DNA of 64,000 nt from Sesamum alatum (lineage: Eukaryota > Streptophyta > Magnoliopsida > Lamiales > Pedaliaceae): positions 10,615,193 through 10,679,192 of the forward strand of contig JACGWO010000010.1 in the NCBI GenBank assembly GCA_034509735.1, read 5' to 3'. Of this stretch, positions 33,568 through 46,054 are shown piece after piece. The notes beneath the pieces are model-generated. The model ran no database searches and had not been told where the DNA came from. It saw nothing but the letters and a program-made list of their open reading frames with translations. Both the position numbers and the translations under genes were made by a program. Every line of letters starts with the position of its first letter. Position 1 is the first letter of the stretch.

Positions 33568-33949
33568 ACAAAATTATATTTTTAGTTCTGTAACTATAGG
33601 TCGTTAGTACTTTTGGTCCTGTAACTTACTCTATTTACATATTTAGTCCTTTTTTTGACGAATTTGGTCCTGAACATCTCACATTTGGTCTTTTTTTTTT
33701 TTTGCAAATTTAGTCCTGTGTTTATAATTTTGGTCATATTCTCACTCGAGTAGATCTCATTTTTGGTCCTGTAATTATATATCACCAGGACCAAATTTGT
33801 CAACACATGACTAAATTTGCCAAAAAAGGACCAAATATTATGTGTTGGACTAAATTTGGCAAAAAGGGACTAAATATGTAAATGGAGTAAGTCACAGAAC
33901 AATAAGTGCTAACGTCCTAAAGTTACAAAACTAAAAATATAATTTTGCC
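33568..33949. mobile_element. Foldback element of the 'TTTGGTCCTGTAAC' type
   Basis: Left arm: AAAATTATATTTTTAGTTC, GTAACTTACTCCATTTACAT-like, ATATTTAGTCC. The right arm is its inverse (GGACTAAATATGTAAATGG, AAAAATATAATTTTG). The hairpin is almost end to end. Confidence 0.7.
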
Positions 33950-35894
33950 TATTAAAATCGTCACTTGATTCTTTTCATCACTAATCCTTCTTTTTCAATA
34001 GTATGATTAATTTGTACTTATTGCAATTTTTTGTTTTAATCATGATAATAACTAGAACGAAAATTCATATTTGTTTTTGGTTGGTAGCTCGCGCGTCCAA
34101 CCCTATGCACTTTCACTTATTTTGCAGTGTAACGCGTGTATACGGATAATCTAGGGTTTTGAATTGAACTTAAGGTGTGATTGATATGTAGGAATGAATT
34201 TGGTGGAAATAGAATAAATTTGGGAATGGAATAAAAATAGGAATGAAATGATTTTGGTATGTCATTCCTATGTTTGGTATACCAAAAGAATGAAAAGGGG
34301 AATTGAATCAAAACTTTCCAAATAACTCATTTATACGTTGTGTAAATAATGAAATTTAAAAATCAAAATAAAAAAAACTAACCTACATCGTATTAATGAT
34401 ATAAGAAATACTTTTTTTGAAATGTTAAGTTAATAAATTAATATTATATATTGTTGGATGTTTTCATATATTTAATTATTTTAATAAGTACTTATTATTT
34501 GGTAAAATGCATATACTTATAGTAATATTTGGTAAAATGCGTATAAAGATGTTAATAACTTTATATTATATTTAATAAAATATTTAAAATTTAAATTTTA
34601 TTATATTATATATTTTATATTTTGATAACACATATTTAAATATTTTATATTAAAATTTAGTTTATTTAATGTACTCAAAATAATATACAATTTTGTGACA
34701 ATAAATCTTGCAATTATAATTTTATTTAAAGATTATAAAAAAAAAATCTATTCTCAATCTATTGGGAATAGTTAAAACCATGGGTAAATGAGGGAATGAC
34801 TAATCTCATATTTATGGGAATGGGCATTCCCAAGGGAATGGTATTACTATTCCAAAGTTGTACTAAATATGTGTTTGGAATAAGATTAGTATTATTCATT
34901 CCATTCCTAACTTATTCCCTCATACCACTACAAAAAAATAGACCTATAACAATGGATTTTGCCAACTGATTTCATGCAAAAATCGTTGCAACATGTATTT
35001 GCCACGGACTTCTGCAACAGAAAATTTTCCGTTGCTATAGGTACCACTGCTATATAGCAACGGATTTTTTGTTCGTTGCAAAATATTGCACGATTTTTTT
35101 GTCCGTTGCAAAAATTTCGTTATTTAAAAAGTTGACTTTTTATATTTTGCAACGACTTTACGATGGTATTTGTGGCAAAGTTGATGGCAATTTGTTGCAA
35201 AATCGAGTTTTTGCAACTACAATTTGCAACGGAATGTTTGCAACGCCATTCCATTGCAACTTTTACAACGAAATATTTAACTACAATCCGTCGCAAAGTT
35301 ATTTTATTTGCAACGACATTTGCAACGGAAGTCGTTGCAATATTGCAATAATTTTTTGCAACGACATTCCGTTGCAAAATTTGCAACGACATAATTTACT
35401 AAAATTCGTTGCCAAATAATTTTCATTTAGAACGACAATCCATTGCAAATTTTACCACGATAATTCCAACGACAATCTATTGTAAAATTATTTTCGTTCA
35501 CAAAGACAATTGCAACGAAATTGCACAATTTATATTCAATAATAAAAATATATTTAGTTTAACTTTAACAATTTATAAATTCAAATATGACAATACATTT
35601 AAGAAAAAATACTTATAATAAAGACAATTCAACATTCCAATCCACAAACTAAAAGTATTCAATTTTAAAGAATACATATTTAAAAAGGGGGACATCCAAC
35701 AAGCTCTCGTATTGGTCTTCATACATCGCGACATCACCTCCCACATCTATTTTCCGACCCTATAATTATAACTCTTCTGGATTTGGGTTCTAAGCATTTG
35801 GATCCCACGTGTAACATTTCTGCAAAATATAATACAACAATATGATAACAACACAAACATTAATTAATATTCACATAAATTAAGAGTTGAACAT

Positions 35895-36690
35895 TTAAAT
35901 CTTACACTAGTTAACTAAGTTAAATTAGCTTAATTAAAGATTTTAACTTGAAAGTTAACTAAGTTATATTAGTTTAGTTGAACGTTTAACTTGTGATATA
36001 ACTAAGTTAAATTAGTTTAGTTAAAGATTTAAGTTGAAAGTTAACAAAATTACATTAGTGGAGTTAGGTTTTTAACTTGTGAGTTAACTAAGTTAAATTA
36101 GCCTAATTGAAGATTTTAACTTGAAAGTTAACTAAGTTACATTAGTTTAGTTGAAATTTTAACTTGTGATATAACTAGTTACATTAGTTTAGTTAAATAT
36201 TTTAAGTTGAAAGTTAACAAAATTATATTAGTTGAGTTGAGTTTTTAACTTGTGAGTTAACTAAGTTCAATTAGTTTAGTTAAAGATTTTAAGTTGAAAG
36301 TTAACAAAATTACATTAGTGGAGTTAGGTTTTTAACTTGTGAGTTAACTAAGTTAAATTAGCTTAATTGAAGATTTTTAACTTGAAAAGTTAACTAAGTT
36401 ACATTAGTTGAGTTGAATTTTCAACTTGTGATATAACTAAGATAAATTAGTTTAGTTAAAGATTTTAAGTTGAAAGTTAACAAAATTACATTAGTTGAGT
36501 TGAGTTTTTAACTTATGAGTTACCTAAGTTAAATTAGTTTAGTTAAAGATTTTAAGTTGAAAACTTAACAAAAGTACATTAGTGGAGTAAGGTTTTTACC
36601 TTGTGATATAACTAAGTTAAATTAGTTTAGTTAAATATTTTAAGTTGAAAGTTGACAAAATTACTTTGGTGAAGTTAGGTTTATAAATCC
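35895..36690 (+). repeat. Tandem repeats inside CACTA 2, about 87-bp units
   Basis: Phrases GTTAACTAAGTTAAATTAG, TTTAGTTAAAGATTTTAAG and GAAAGTTAACAAAATTACA alternate through about 800 bases, with recurrences near 36037, 36202, 36296, 36473 and 36565. Units of about 87 bp and doubled units both occur. No coding sequence. Confidence 0.75.
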
Positions 36691-37014
36691 TAATCTACAA
36701 TCATAATCAACACACTCATACAACCTCATCAATACAATTATCATTCCCATCCACCTCAATATACCAAGCATATTCTCAATATATCAACCAAATACTCAAT
36801 ATATTACATTGTCATACACAATTTTATGTTAAACACATACTTAATATACAGTTTATACCAATAAAATCATACTTGCATTAAAATAGCATTAAAATATGCT
36901 TGCATTAAAATACCAACAAAATAGCAAAAAGGTTCCTCCAACAAAATCTGTGTCCAATTTCCTCAAATAATCAAAGCTCTAGTATATAGAGTATACCTCC
37001 TTCAAGATAGCTTG

Positions 37015-37465
37015 GCGGCTGGGTCGCGGGCGGCTAGCAGCGACGGGAGGCGGCGGCGGCGGCTTTGAAACTGAAAGTTAACAAAAGGAGGAGAAAGAGA
37101 AGAGAAGAATGGAGAAGAAAAAGTTTAACAAACATTGAAAAAAAAAAAGTAGAAGAAAGAGAATAGAGGAAAAAGAAGGACCTCACAGCTACGGCGGTCG
37201 GCGGCGGCGGCAATGGCTCTTAAAAAAGTTAACCAAAACTGAAAAAAAAGTAGAAGAAAGAAAAGAGGAGAAAGAGAAGAGAAGAAAGGAGGAGATAAAA
37301 TACCTCACGACGGCGGCGGTCGCGGGAGGTGGCAGGCGGACCGCAACGGCCGCTCTGATTTTGAAAAAAGTTAACAAAAACTGAAAAAAAAAAAAAGTAG
37401 AAGAAGTAGAAGAGAAGAAAGGAGGAGAAAATACCTTACGGCGGCTGGCGGCGATGATGGCGGCA
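37015..37465 (-). repeat. Alternating GGCGGCGG and purine-rich units, three to four copies
   Basis: Each roughly 130-bp unit has a GC-rich core (GGCGGCGGCGG and relatives at about 37050, 37200, 37315, 37440), a phrase AAAAAGTTAACAAAAACTG and an AGAAGAGAAGAAAGGAGGAG stretch, then TACCTCACGACGG. On the minus strand CCGTCGTGAGGTATTTT could be a repeated splice donor context. It lies downstream (3') of the TNP2 remnant. Confidence 0.7.
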
Positions 37466-37799
37466 AGTGGCTCTAAAGAGAGAAAAGGAGGAGGGGGGGG
37501 GGGGGATTTGTGGCTGAAATGTATGGGAAGGGGGGGGGGGATTTTGTGGCTGAAATGTATGGGACGGGGGGAGGGGAGAGGGGGAAAAGAGGGACGGAAA
37601 GAAGGGAAAAACTAGGTTATGAAAAAAATGGGAGGGAAAAGGGGGAAAAATTTAGAGTTATGTGAAAATTTAGAGTTATCTTTCATCATCATCATCTTCT
37701 TCATCATCAGTCGTTTCGTATTCTTTAAAACTGTCTTCTTCCTCTTCATCATCTTTCGTTTTATTATCCTCATCAACAAAAATTTGTATGTTTTCATCT

Positions 37800-38883
37800 A
37801 GAGGTTGAATTCATTTTCAATAGTAACCACTGGAACGAATTCGACTTCATCCTTCTGAAATGCAACATCAATCCATCTTGATTCAATAGTTCGTCTAGCT
37901 TTTGTTCTACATACAACCATCCAATCAACTTTATCTCTTCTTAAACTAGGATATTGAGCATAGTACACTTGGATAGCTTGTTGTGCTAGGATACAACCTC
38001 TGCAATCAGGGAGTTATCAACAAATACCAGAGTGTAGCATATGCAGTTCTTTTAGGTTTATACCTAGCTTGCTCACAAAACTTGCAGAATTCCAAATGTT
38101 TGTCTTCTTTCCAGAATAACATACAACCAGCCTTACATGCGTCAATTTTCTCAACAGGTAAACCCAACTCTCTTATCAACCTTTTCATACTATAATAATC
38201 ATTGGGTAACGTGTGATCTCGTGGTAACATCTCCCTTATTACTTGTAAATACTGATCATGACAACTTTGTGTTACATTGTATTCAGATTTGATGTTTACT
38301 AACCTCGCTACCGCAAATAACTGAGAGTGAGTTTCGCTCCCAGTATATAATGGCTGATCTGCAGCACGCACGACATAAAAAAGCTATTGAGACAGTGCTC
38401 CTAAATTTTCAGCCTCATCATAATTAGAACTCGGACTAGCCTCGTTTCCATATGATTGATCGCTAGGATATATCGAATCGTTGAATACATCTCCCCGTGG
38501 ACGACAGGACCAACTGCATCAAACACCATCCTCTGATCCCAATTCAATTACTCATAGTTATTCCAATCAATCGTTTGATCTACAGAGTTGTCAGCTGAAA
38601 TTGGATGCTCACAATTAATTTGTATAGGCTCACCATCTGATGTCCAATGTTAGTAATTTTTCCTAAAACCTTTCTTATAAAGGCCGCATGTTACCTCCTC
38701 CGTGGATTTGTACTTACGATTTTTACATACACTACATGGACAATGAATTTTCTCCCAATCCATAAAATCATGCTGTGTTTTTGCCCAGTCTATAAACTCA
38801 GTGACCCCATCTATAAATTCTTTTGTAAGATGACGATTACCGGGTACATCTCCATACATCCACTTTCTCAATTCTCTCAACAT
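37800..38883 (-). pseudogene. TNP2-like transposase of CACTA 2 lacking its catalytic core
   Basis: Exon-like frame 38883-38650 encodes the plant transposase-associated domain: RKWMYGDVP, FIDGVTEFIDWA, CPCSVCKNRKY and LYKKGF. Frame 38371-38006 encodes the start of the TNP2 domain: LPRDHTLPNDYYSMKRLI, GLPVEKIDACKAGCMLFW and CKFCEQARYKPKR. Directly afterwards (about 37985-37805), sequence encoding AIQVYYAQYPSLRRDKVDW, TKARRTIES and AFQKDEVEFVPV matches the C-terminal DUF4216-type region. The central blocks (AEHMRWH to the CP..C motif), hundreds of residues in intact relatives, are missing, so a large internal deletion inactivates it. Confidence 0.8.
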
Positions 38884-41800
38884 CTTGTTCTAAAATCAAC
38901 AAATATTACACATATTCATTAACATACATACATACGTACATAAAAAACTAAAAGAATAATATGAATACATATAAATAAACTAGTAAAATTTTGTACTAAC
39001 CTTAATGTAAGTCAGCTAAATGTCCAAATGTGTGACTTGTTGCATTCACGTGATCATTAACGGTCTTATAATGCAAAGATTGATTAAAAAATCGGTTGTG
39101 TGGATGGAAGGAGAGAAGAGGAAGAAGTTGTTGGATGATTATAAAAATAGGTGTGAACTAGAATGAAAGTTTTCTTAAATTACGGATTTTGCAACGAATT
39201 TGCAACGGACTTTGCAACGGTATGATATTCCCTTGCAAAATCCGTTGCAAAACATAAAAAAATTTAAAATAGTGGATTACAGCTGTCACAAACATATTGC
39301 AACGGATGGATCTGTTGCAAAACCGTTGCCAATCCAATGACTCAATAATTAATGCCTACAGCTGTATGTACGGATAGCAACAACTTCATAGGTCGTTGTA
39401 ATACCGTTGTAAAATTATCGACAAGTTTTGCAACGGACAATTTTCCGTCATTAAATCTGTTGCAAATAACAATATTCACTTTGCAACGACCCGTTGTTGT
39501 TGCAAAGTCCGTTGCACATTTTTTGCAATGGATTTAACTAGAATCTTCGTTGCAAAGTATGCAACGAAAGATTCCTGTTGCAAAAACCGTTGGAAGTTTG
39601 CAAAGGAATTTATCGTTGCAATATTTTGCCACGACTTTTGCAATAACTTATGTTGAATGTGGGACATCTTAAAGTTGATCGAATTTTGTAACGGAATATT
39701 GCAATGGGTAGTCCGTTGCAAAATATCATTGTTAATTTACAACGGAAGTTGCAATGAAATTATAAAAAATCCGAATCCGTTGCAAAATCATAGCAAATGT
39801 TGTTGCAAATTTGCAACGGATTGGTCCGTCGCAAAATGTCCATTGCTCTAACCCTATTTTTTTGTAGTGTACCAATCATATCCTGATTGTGTTATACTCA
39901 GTGAAATTAAAAAATCACTCTCATGAGAAAATTACACTTCCGGTCCCAAATTGTAGGGTGATTTGTAATATTAGTCTCATACTTTTTGAAATAGTCAACA
40001 TTAGTCTCATACTTTAGGAAAGCGTTGCAAAGTTACTCCAACCGTTGCAATATTAGTCCACATTTTAGGAAAATATTGCGAAGTTAGTTCCACACTTTAG
40101 CAAAACGTTGCAAAATTAGTCCCAAATTAAGTTTGTCCCACATGTTGCAAAGTTAATCTCAAAAGTTGCAATTTTTTTACTGTGGAACTAACTTTGCAAT
40201 GTTTTCCTAAAATGTGGGAATGAATTTGGAGGGCATAAAATAAATTGGAATGGAATAAAAATAGGAATGAAATAATTTTGGTATGTCATTTCTATGTTTG
40301 GTACACCAAAAGAATGAAAAGAGGATTTGAATCAAAACTTTCCAAATAACTCATTTATACGTTGTGTAAATAATGAAACTTCAAAATTAATACAAAAAAA
40401 CAACTAAGCTACATCTCATTAATGATATAAGAATTATTATTTTTAAATGTTAAGTTAATTATAAATTAATATTATATATTGTTGGATGTTTCAAATATTT
40501 AATTTTTTTAATAAATACTTATTATTTGGTAAAATGCGTATAAAGATGTTAATAACTTTATATTATATTTAATAAAATCTTTAAAAATTTAAACTTTGTA
40601 TATTATATATTTTATATTTTGGTAACACATATTTATATATTTTATATTGAAATTCATTTTATTTAATGTATTCAAAATAATATACATTTGTGACTATAAA
40701 TCTTGCAATTATAATTTTATTAAAAATTTATTTTAAAAATATAAAAAAATCTATTCTCAATCTATTGGGAATAGCTAAAATTATGAGTAAATGAGGGAAT
40801 GACTAATCTCATAGTAAAGTTGTACTAAATATGTGTTTGGAATAAGATTAGGATTATTCATTCCATTACTAACCCATTCCCTCATACCAATTATATCCTG
40901 AATGTGTTATACTCAGTGAAATTCAAAAATACTCTCATGAGAAAATTGCAATTTCGGTCCCAAATTGTAGGGTGATTTGTAATATTAGTCTCATACTTTT
41001 TGAAATAGTCAGCATTAGTCTCATACTTTAGGAAAGCGTTGCAAAGTTAGTCCAACAGTTGCAATATTAATCCATATTTTAGGAAAATATTACAAAGTTA
41101 GTTCCACACTTTAGCAAAACGTTGCAAAATTAGTCCCAAATTAAGTTTGTCCCAATTGTTGCAAAGTTCATCTCAAAAGTTGCAATTTTTTTACCGTGGA
41201 ACTAACTTTGCAATGTTTTCCTAAAATGTGGGAATGAATTTGGGGGGCATAAAATAAATTGGAATGGAATAAAAATAGGAATGAAATAATTTTGGTATGT
41301 CATTTCTATGTTTGGTACACCAAAAGAATGAAAAGAGGATTTGAATCAAAACTTTCCAAATAACTCATTTATACGTTGTGTAAATAATGAAACTTCAAAA
41401 TTAATACAAAAAAACAACTAAGCTACATCTCATTAATGATATAAGAATTATTATTTTTAAATGTTAAGTTAATTATAGATTAATATTATATATTGTTGGA
41501 TGTTTTCATATATTTAATTTTTTTAATAAATACTTATTATTTGGTAAAATGCGTATAAAGATGTTAATAACTTTATATTATATTTAATAAAATCTTTAAA
41601 AATTTAAACTTTGTATATTATATATTTTATATTTTGGTAACACATATTTATATATTTTATATTGAAATTCATTTTATTTAATGTATTCAAAATAATATAC
41701 ATTTGTGACTATAAATCTTGCAATTATAGTTTTATTAAAAATTTATTTTAAAAATATAAAAAAAATCTATTCTCAATCTATTGGGAATAGCTAAAATTAT

Positions 41801-42159
41801 GAGTAAATGAGGGAATGACTAATCTCTAGTAAAGTTGTACTAAATATGTGTTTGGAATAAGATTAGGATTATTCATTCCATTACTAACCCATTCCCTCAT
41901 ACCAATTATATCCTGAATGTGTTATACTCAGTGAAATTCAAAAAATACTCTCATGAGAAAATTGCAATTTTCGGTCCCAAATTGTAGGGTAATTTATAAT
42001 ATTAGTCTCATACTTTTGAAATAGTCAGCATTAGTCTCATACTTTAGGAAAGCGTTGCAAAGTTAGTCCAACAGTTGCAATATTAATCCACATTTTAGGA
42101 AATATTGCAAAGTTAGTTCCACACTTTAGCAAAACGTTGCAAAATTAATCCCTACAATT

Positions 42160-43220
42160 TTCTACACTCTCACAATAGAGATAAACAATTAGGTGTACGG
42201 TTCAAAATAAGTGTTTACTAACTTATTTTGCAATTAGTTAAATATTTAATGGCAGAATTACTGTGACACCTTCTACGATGTTACACTAAATGATACAAGT
42301 CCTTATTTAGACAGTGTTTGGCTGGTGCATTCAATGCTAAAAATATTGTTTGGTTAGAGCTGTTGGGGTACGTGTTCCACTTTTTGAAAACACGTTAAAG
42401 GTGAAAAAAAAAAATATTGTTACTGTTAAGGAAAATCATGCACAGTTATATTGCCAAGGGTTGCTTTCTCGAGCAATGCTGTTTCAACAAAGAATTTTAA
42501 TTGCTACTATGAATTATTGAAGTTTGGTGTCGTTTGTCTGCTTAATTATGCTTCCAAATTTCCATCTATTGATTAGCCCTTTCAGTCGCCGACTCCATAA
42601 ATATATGTGAACATATATATGACGATAGTAAAAGATGACATTAAAATAACTCCAAAAAATAAATATTATAATACAAACGAAAAAACAAGTGAAATTTGGT
42701 GGTTTTTTGTAAACGTAATTGTGGTAGGGTTCGGACTTGAACTCCCAACATGAAGAGCTTGTTTTTCCGACGAGCGAAAGTGAGGTTGGAATGTAAGACC
42801 TCCCTATTTAATTTAAGAACTTTTGATGTTAAATGGAATTTATCTTTTTGTGATATAAAAAAAGCAAAAAATCCCTCGTAAAAAAAGGCAACAAATTCCT
42901 CCCATATATTTTTCAAAACGAAGCAAAAACCCGACCGACGTGTTTGGTGGGTTACACGCATGGTTTTTCTATATTTTTTACTTATAATTTAAATAACATT
43001 TATGTCCTTATTTTTAAGGTGTTGGATATTTATTTCAATCTAAGGTCCAAATTTAACTAATAAATCAATGGTGTAAATTATTTATTTAATTTGAATCAAT
43101 AGTTTAGATTTAAATAAAATACACAATTAAAGTTATATATATTATATACAACTAAATTTAAAAATATATATTTATATAACAAGTTGAATATATAATAAAT
43201 ATATAGATATATTTATATAT
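42160..43220. other. AT-rich intergenic stretch with a half foldback
   Basis: 42840-42940 has CCTCGTAAAAAAAGGCAAC and CAAAACGAAGCAAAAACCC phrases typical of one arm of the GCAAAAACCCC foldbacks. The open frame 42641-42961 that overlaps it is therefore not considered a gene. Nothing else was recognised. Confidence 0.4.
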
Positions 43221-44333
43221 ATACTAACATGAACCCCGTACTATGCACGGAAATTTATATACTCTATAACATTTTTATAAATTCTAAATTACATATATAA
43301 TGGTATATCATATTTTAATGATTGTCTTACTATATACAACAATGCAAACTTATTTATACAAACTCTGTATTGAATTCATACTAAGTTTATTTATGGAACG
43401 TTTTGAAAATAACACTAAAATATTATCATATTTTTACATATTGATAAAAATTATTATACAGTTTCAAAATGCTATATATATTTTTGTATTCAATTAACGC
43501 AATTTTTAGTAAAAGAAAAATATTTGAATTAAAAAACATTAAGATATTATCATATTACTTTTTTTTTTTTTAACGAATACCATATGTGCTTAGGTGGGGG
43601 AGTTTGGCGGACCCCTACTAGTTAGAAAAATCAAAAGAATGCCCCTACACATTTTTTAAGAATAGATGAGGAGTACTTACTCTCTTTAAAATAATCAAAA
43701 CCAAAAACTTAACAAAATCTAAAGTTAGGGAGGTGAAGGTCGGCCCAAGTTAACCCAGCTAGCTCCCCTGTACGCGATCCAAAAAACCGTGGGATTGCCT
43801 AGAGCACGTAAGATTGGCGAGAAAATTCGCCGGCTTGTTCCCTTCTCGAAGGATATGTGTGAAACAAATGCACATACGCTGATGCATCACTCGGAGACGT
43901 GTGAACCTCTGCTGCAAAGTCCATGTCCCGATGCCACTTCAATGATCTTCAGGACCACCAAAGCATTTATCCCCACCCAAATCTCCCCGCAGCCGCGTGC
44001 AAGGGCCAGTTCAACCTTGACGACCGCCGCCAATTTTGCAAACACATTCGTTTGGACGCCGAGGAAATCATAGAAAGCCACAATCACCTTGTAGTGCGGA
44101 TCTAGTAGAAAACTCCCCGCACCAGCTATGCCTAGGTTCCCCTTAGAAGCCCCATCACAGTTAAGTTTAAACCACCCCTCATCAGACGGCCTCCAATGCA
44201 CCAGTTTAGGCAAAGGTGGGCTTGGCCTTTGAAGAAGAACCCTAGTCGTGTAGCGACCACGAGATCTCCTTCTTCCCGCCAGTGTTCGAAACTCATTTTT
44301 TGGGCCTTATATAACAACTGGAGATGTGCTAGG

Positions 44334-45329
44334 TGAAAGAATCGGTATGGCCAGGGAATGTGGCAGAAGCGTAAAATAAAAGAAATTTAAAACGGTGTCA
44401 AAGAGGTATTTCCTTTGAATTCCCTGGCATTCGGTGTTTACAAATACATCATTGCAGAAATTAAAAGATGCTTGCATAAGTGGCTAAAGGAGAAAACAAA
44501 AAGATACACAAAATGTAAACCGAAACATTACCTTTTTGTTTTTTTACGTGGAACGGCAACAAGCGTTGTTCCCTTTTTGTTTCTTTCCTGTTCACTTTAG
44601 GATCCAAATTAAAACCCCTCTAATTTATCCACACCACACTACGGAATAGAGTCTAACTCTATTTCTAAATATAAGTTAAATAAAGGGAAGAAATGAAACT
44701 GTATTACACTATTGATTAGTGTATACTTGTTTCTCTTATTCTCAGCATGAAACTAATTAAAGGAGAACTCAAAATATGAAGAAAAATAGGGGAATTTTGT
44801 GGCTAATGTGCAAGAGAGCAGTGAGAAGAGTATGTGTATAGTGTAATCAAATTACAAATAAAAACAAGTTATTTCCAAAATAACTTCAACACATTATAGG
44901 CAACATGTGCACCACTACCCATCATATGGGTTCATTACTTGTGCAACCTCCCATATGTCACACATTCCATGGAGGATTTCAACTCCTCCTCAACTTGCTT
45001 TAACCCCTTGAGTTTGGACTTCAAGTCATGGACCGGTTTTGATTTAATCAAATTAAATCAAGTCCAACCAAGATCCATAGGTTTCAAATTAATCTAATTA
45101 ATATTAAACTTTATTGAAATAAAGTTTATTTAATCAAATTAAATAAACATAAGCTCAAACACTAGTTAATTGATCCAATCAATTACTTAAATCAAACCTA
45201 ACAAATTAATTCAATTAATTTAAAGGTGCTAAGTCCAAAATTAATTAATTCTTGGGCCATCCATCCAATGGACTTTTTCTAATAAATGATCCAATCATTT
45301 ATATTCTCATTGAATTAATTTAATCCAAT
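44334..45329 (-). mobile_element. Truncated LTR (3' half) of the long-LTR copia-like family, copy 2
   Basis: It is the reverse complement of about 3070-4123 of copy 1 (shared CCGATTCTTTCA end, GCTTCTGCCACATTCCCTGG, GGGAATTCAAAGGAAATACC, CATTTATATTCTCATTGAA). It interrupts the LINE between the WHDDWLGRG stretch and AQKMSFEHW. The first 1.1 kb of the LTR is missing. Confidence 0.75.
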
Positions 45330-46054
45330 GCCGTACTTAGTACAAGTATCTAAAGGCCCCGCCCTAACCAATCATCATGCCAAAGCATAGTTGACCGGAC
45401 CCCTAGGACCAGTATATGTGCACCTCCGTCTGTTGTTGCACCAGCCGCATTCAACGCCATTGGGAGGAGTCCATCATGAAGATGTTAGTGGATGCTGCGC
45501 ACGTTTGTTTACAATATCTTTTGTGAAGGTAAGTCCCCTAAAAGGAATTACAAGTCCAAAAGGGCCACCATAGCTTATGGGAGAAGGCGCCAACCATGTT
45601 TGTAAGTCGGCACACCCCCAGTCCTCTATCCACAACCAGGGCACCCAACCGTGACCAAGAGGTCCAAGGTAGTCGCCTCTCCGAACCGTACAAACCCCAA
45701 AAAACTTTATTCATGATCCTCTCAATTCGTATGACAACCCCCTTAGGTGGCTTGAGAACATATATTAGGTGGATAGACATAGATAATAAAACAGACTGCA
45801 CAAGTGCTAGCCTCTCGACATACGATAATACTTTTTTCTCCCATCCGAAAACCCTACTCACCATTGCCCCGATCAAGGGGTTAAAAACTTGGCTTTCTTC
45901 TGTCCAACAGAGATCAGAGCACCATATACACAAAAGGGAAAAGCTTATGAATGAAGCCGGTAGGCCTCTTCACTCGTCGAATAAACAAGCTTGGGGACTT
46001 GGGCGCAATGAGGAACGAGCTTAGATACATTGATTCTTTACCCTAGGTGGCCAT

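Larger units (their letters stand above)
34926..39869 (-). mobile_element. CACTA (En/Spm) transposon 2, 4.9 kb, internally deleted
   Basis: The left end CACTACAAAAAAATAGACC is inverted at the right (CACTACAAAAAAATAGGGTT). TAC flanks both sides (34923-34925, 39870-39872). The empty site is visible in the neighbouring repeats, where CCCTCATACCAATTATATCC is uninterrupted (40888, 41900). Subterminal zones (34950-35530, 39180-39850) are dense with TTGCAACGG / CGTTGCAAA motifs. Internal parts: a tandem array (35895-36690), GC-rich units (37015-37465) and a TNP2 gene remnant (37800-38883, minus strand). Confidence 0.93.
34175..42155 (+). repeat. Tandem array of a ~1-kb repeat, three copies, first copy split by CACTA 2
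   Basis: GGGAATGAATTTGG marks copy 2 at 40216 and copy 3 at 41230 (period 1014). Copy 1 begins near 34180 and continues after the CACTA at 39870. All share AATAAAAATAGGAATGAAAT, TATACGTTGTGTAAATAATG, ATTCCCTCATACCAAT and GTTATACTCAGTGAAATT in order. Copy 3 breaks off near 42150. The block from about 34170 to the CATACCAAT end has weak inverted termini (GATTGATATGTAGGAATG and the inverse of CATTCCCTCATACCAATC), so part of the unit is a MITE. The remainder carries GTCTCATACTTT / GTTGCAAAGTTAGT phrases. Confidence 0.8.

Noticed and set aside
35895..36690. CRISPR-like array
   Set aside because: The repeats are degenerate, contiguous and inside a plant transposon, with no regular unique spacers.
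42641..42961. 106-codon minus-strand frame as a gene
   Set aside because: It overlaps one arm of a GCAAAAACCCC-type foldback and shows no recognisable domain.
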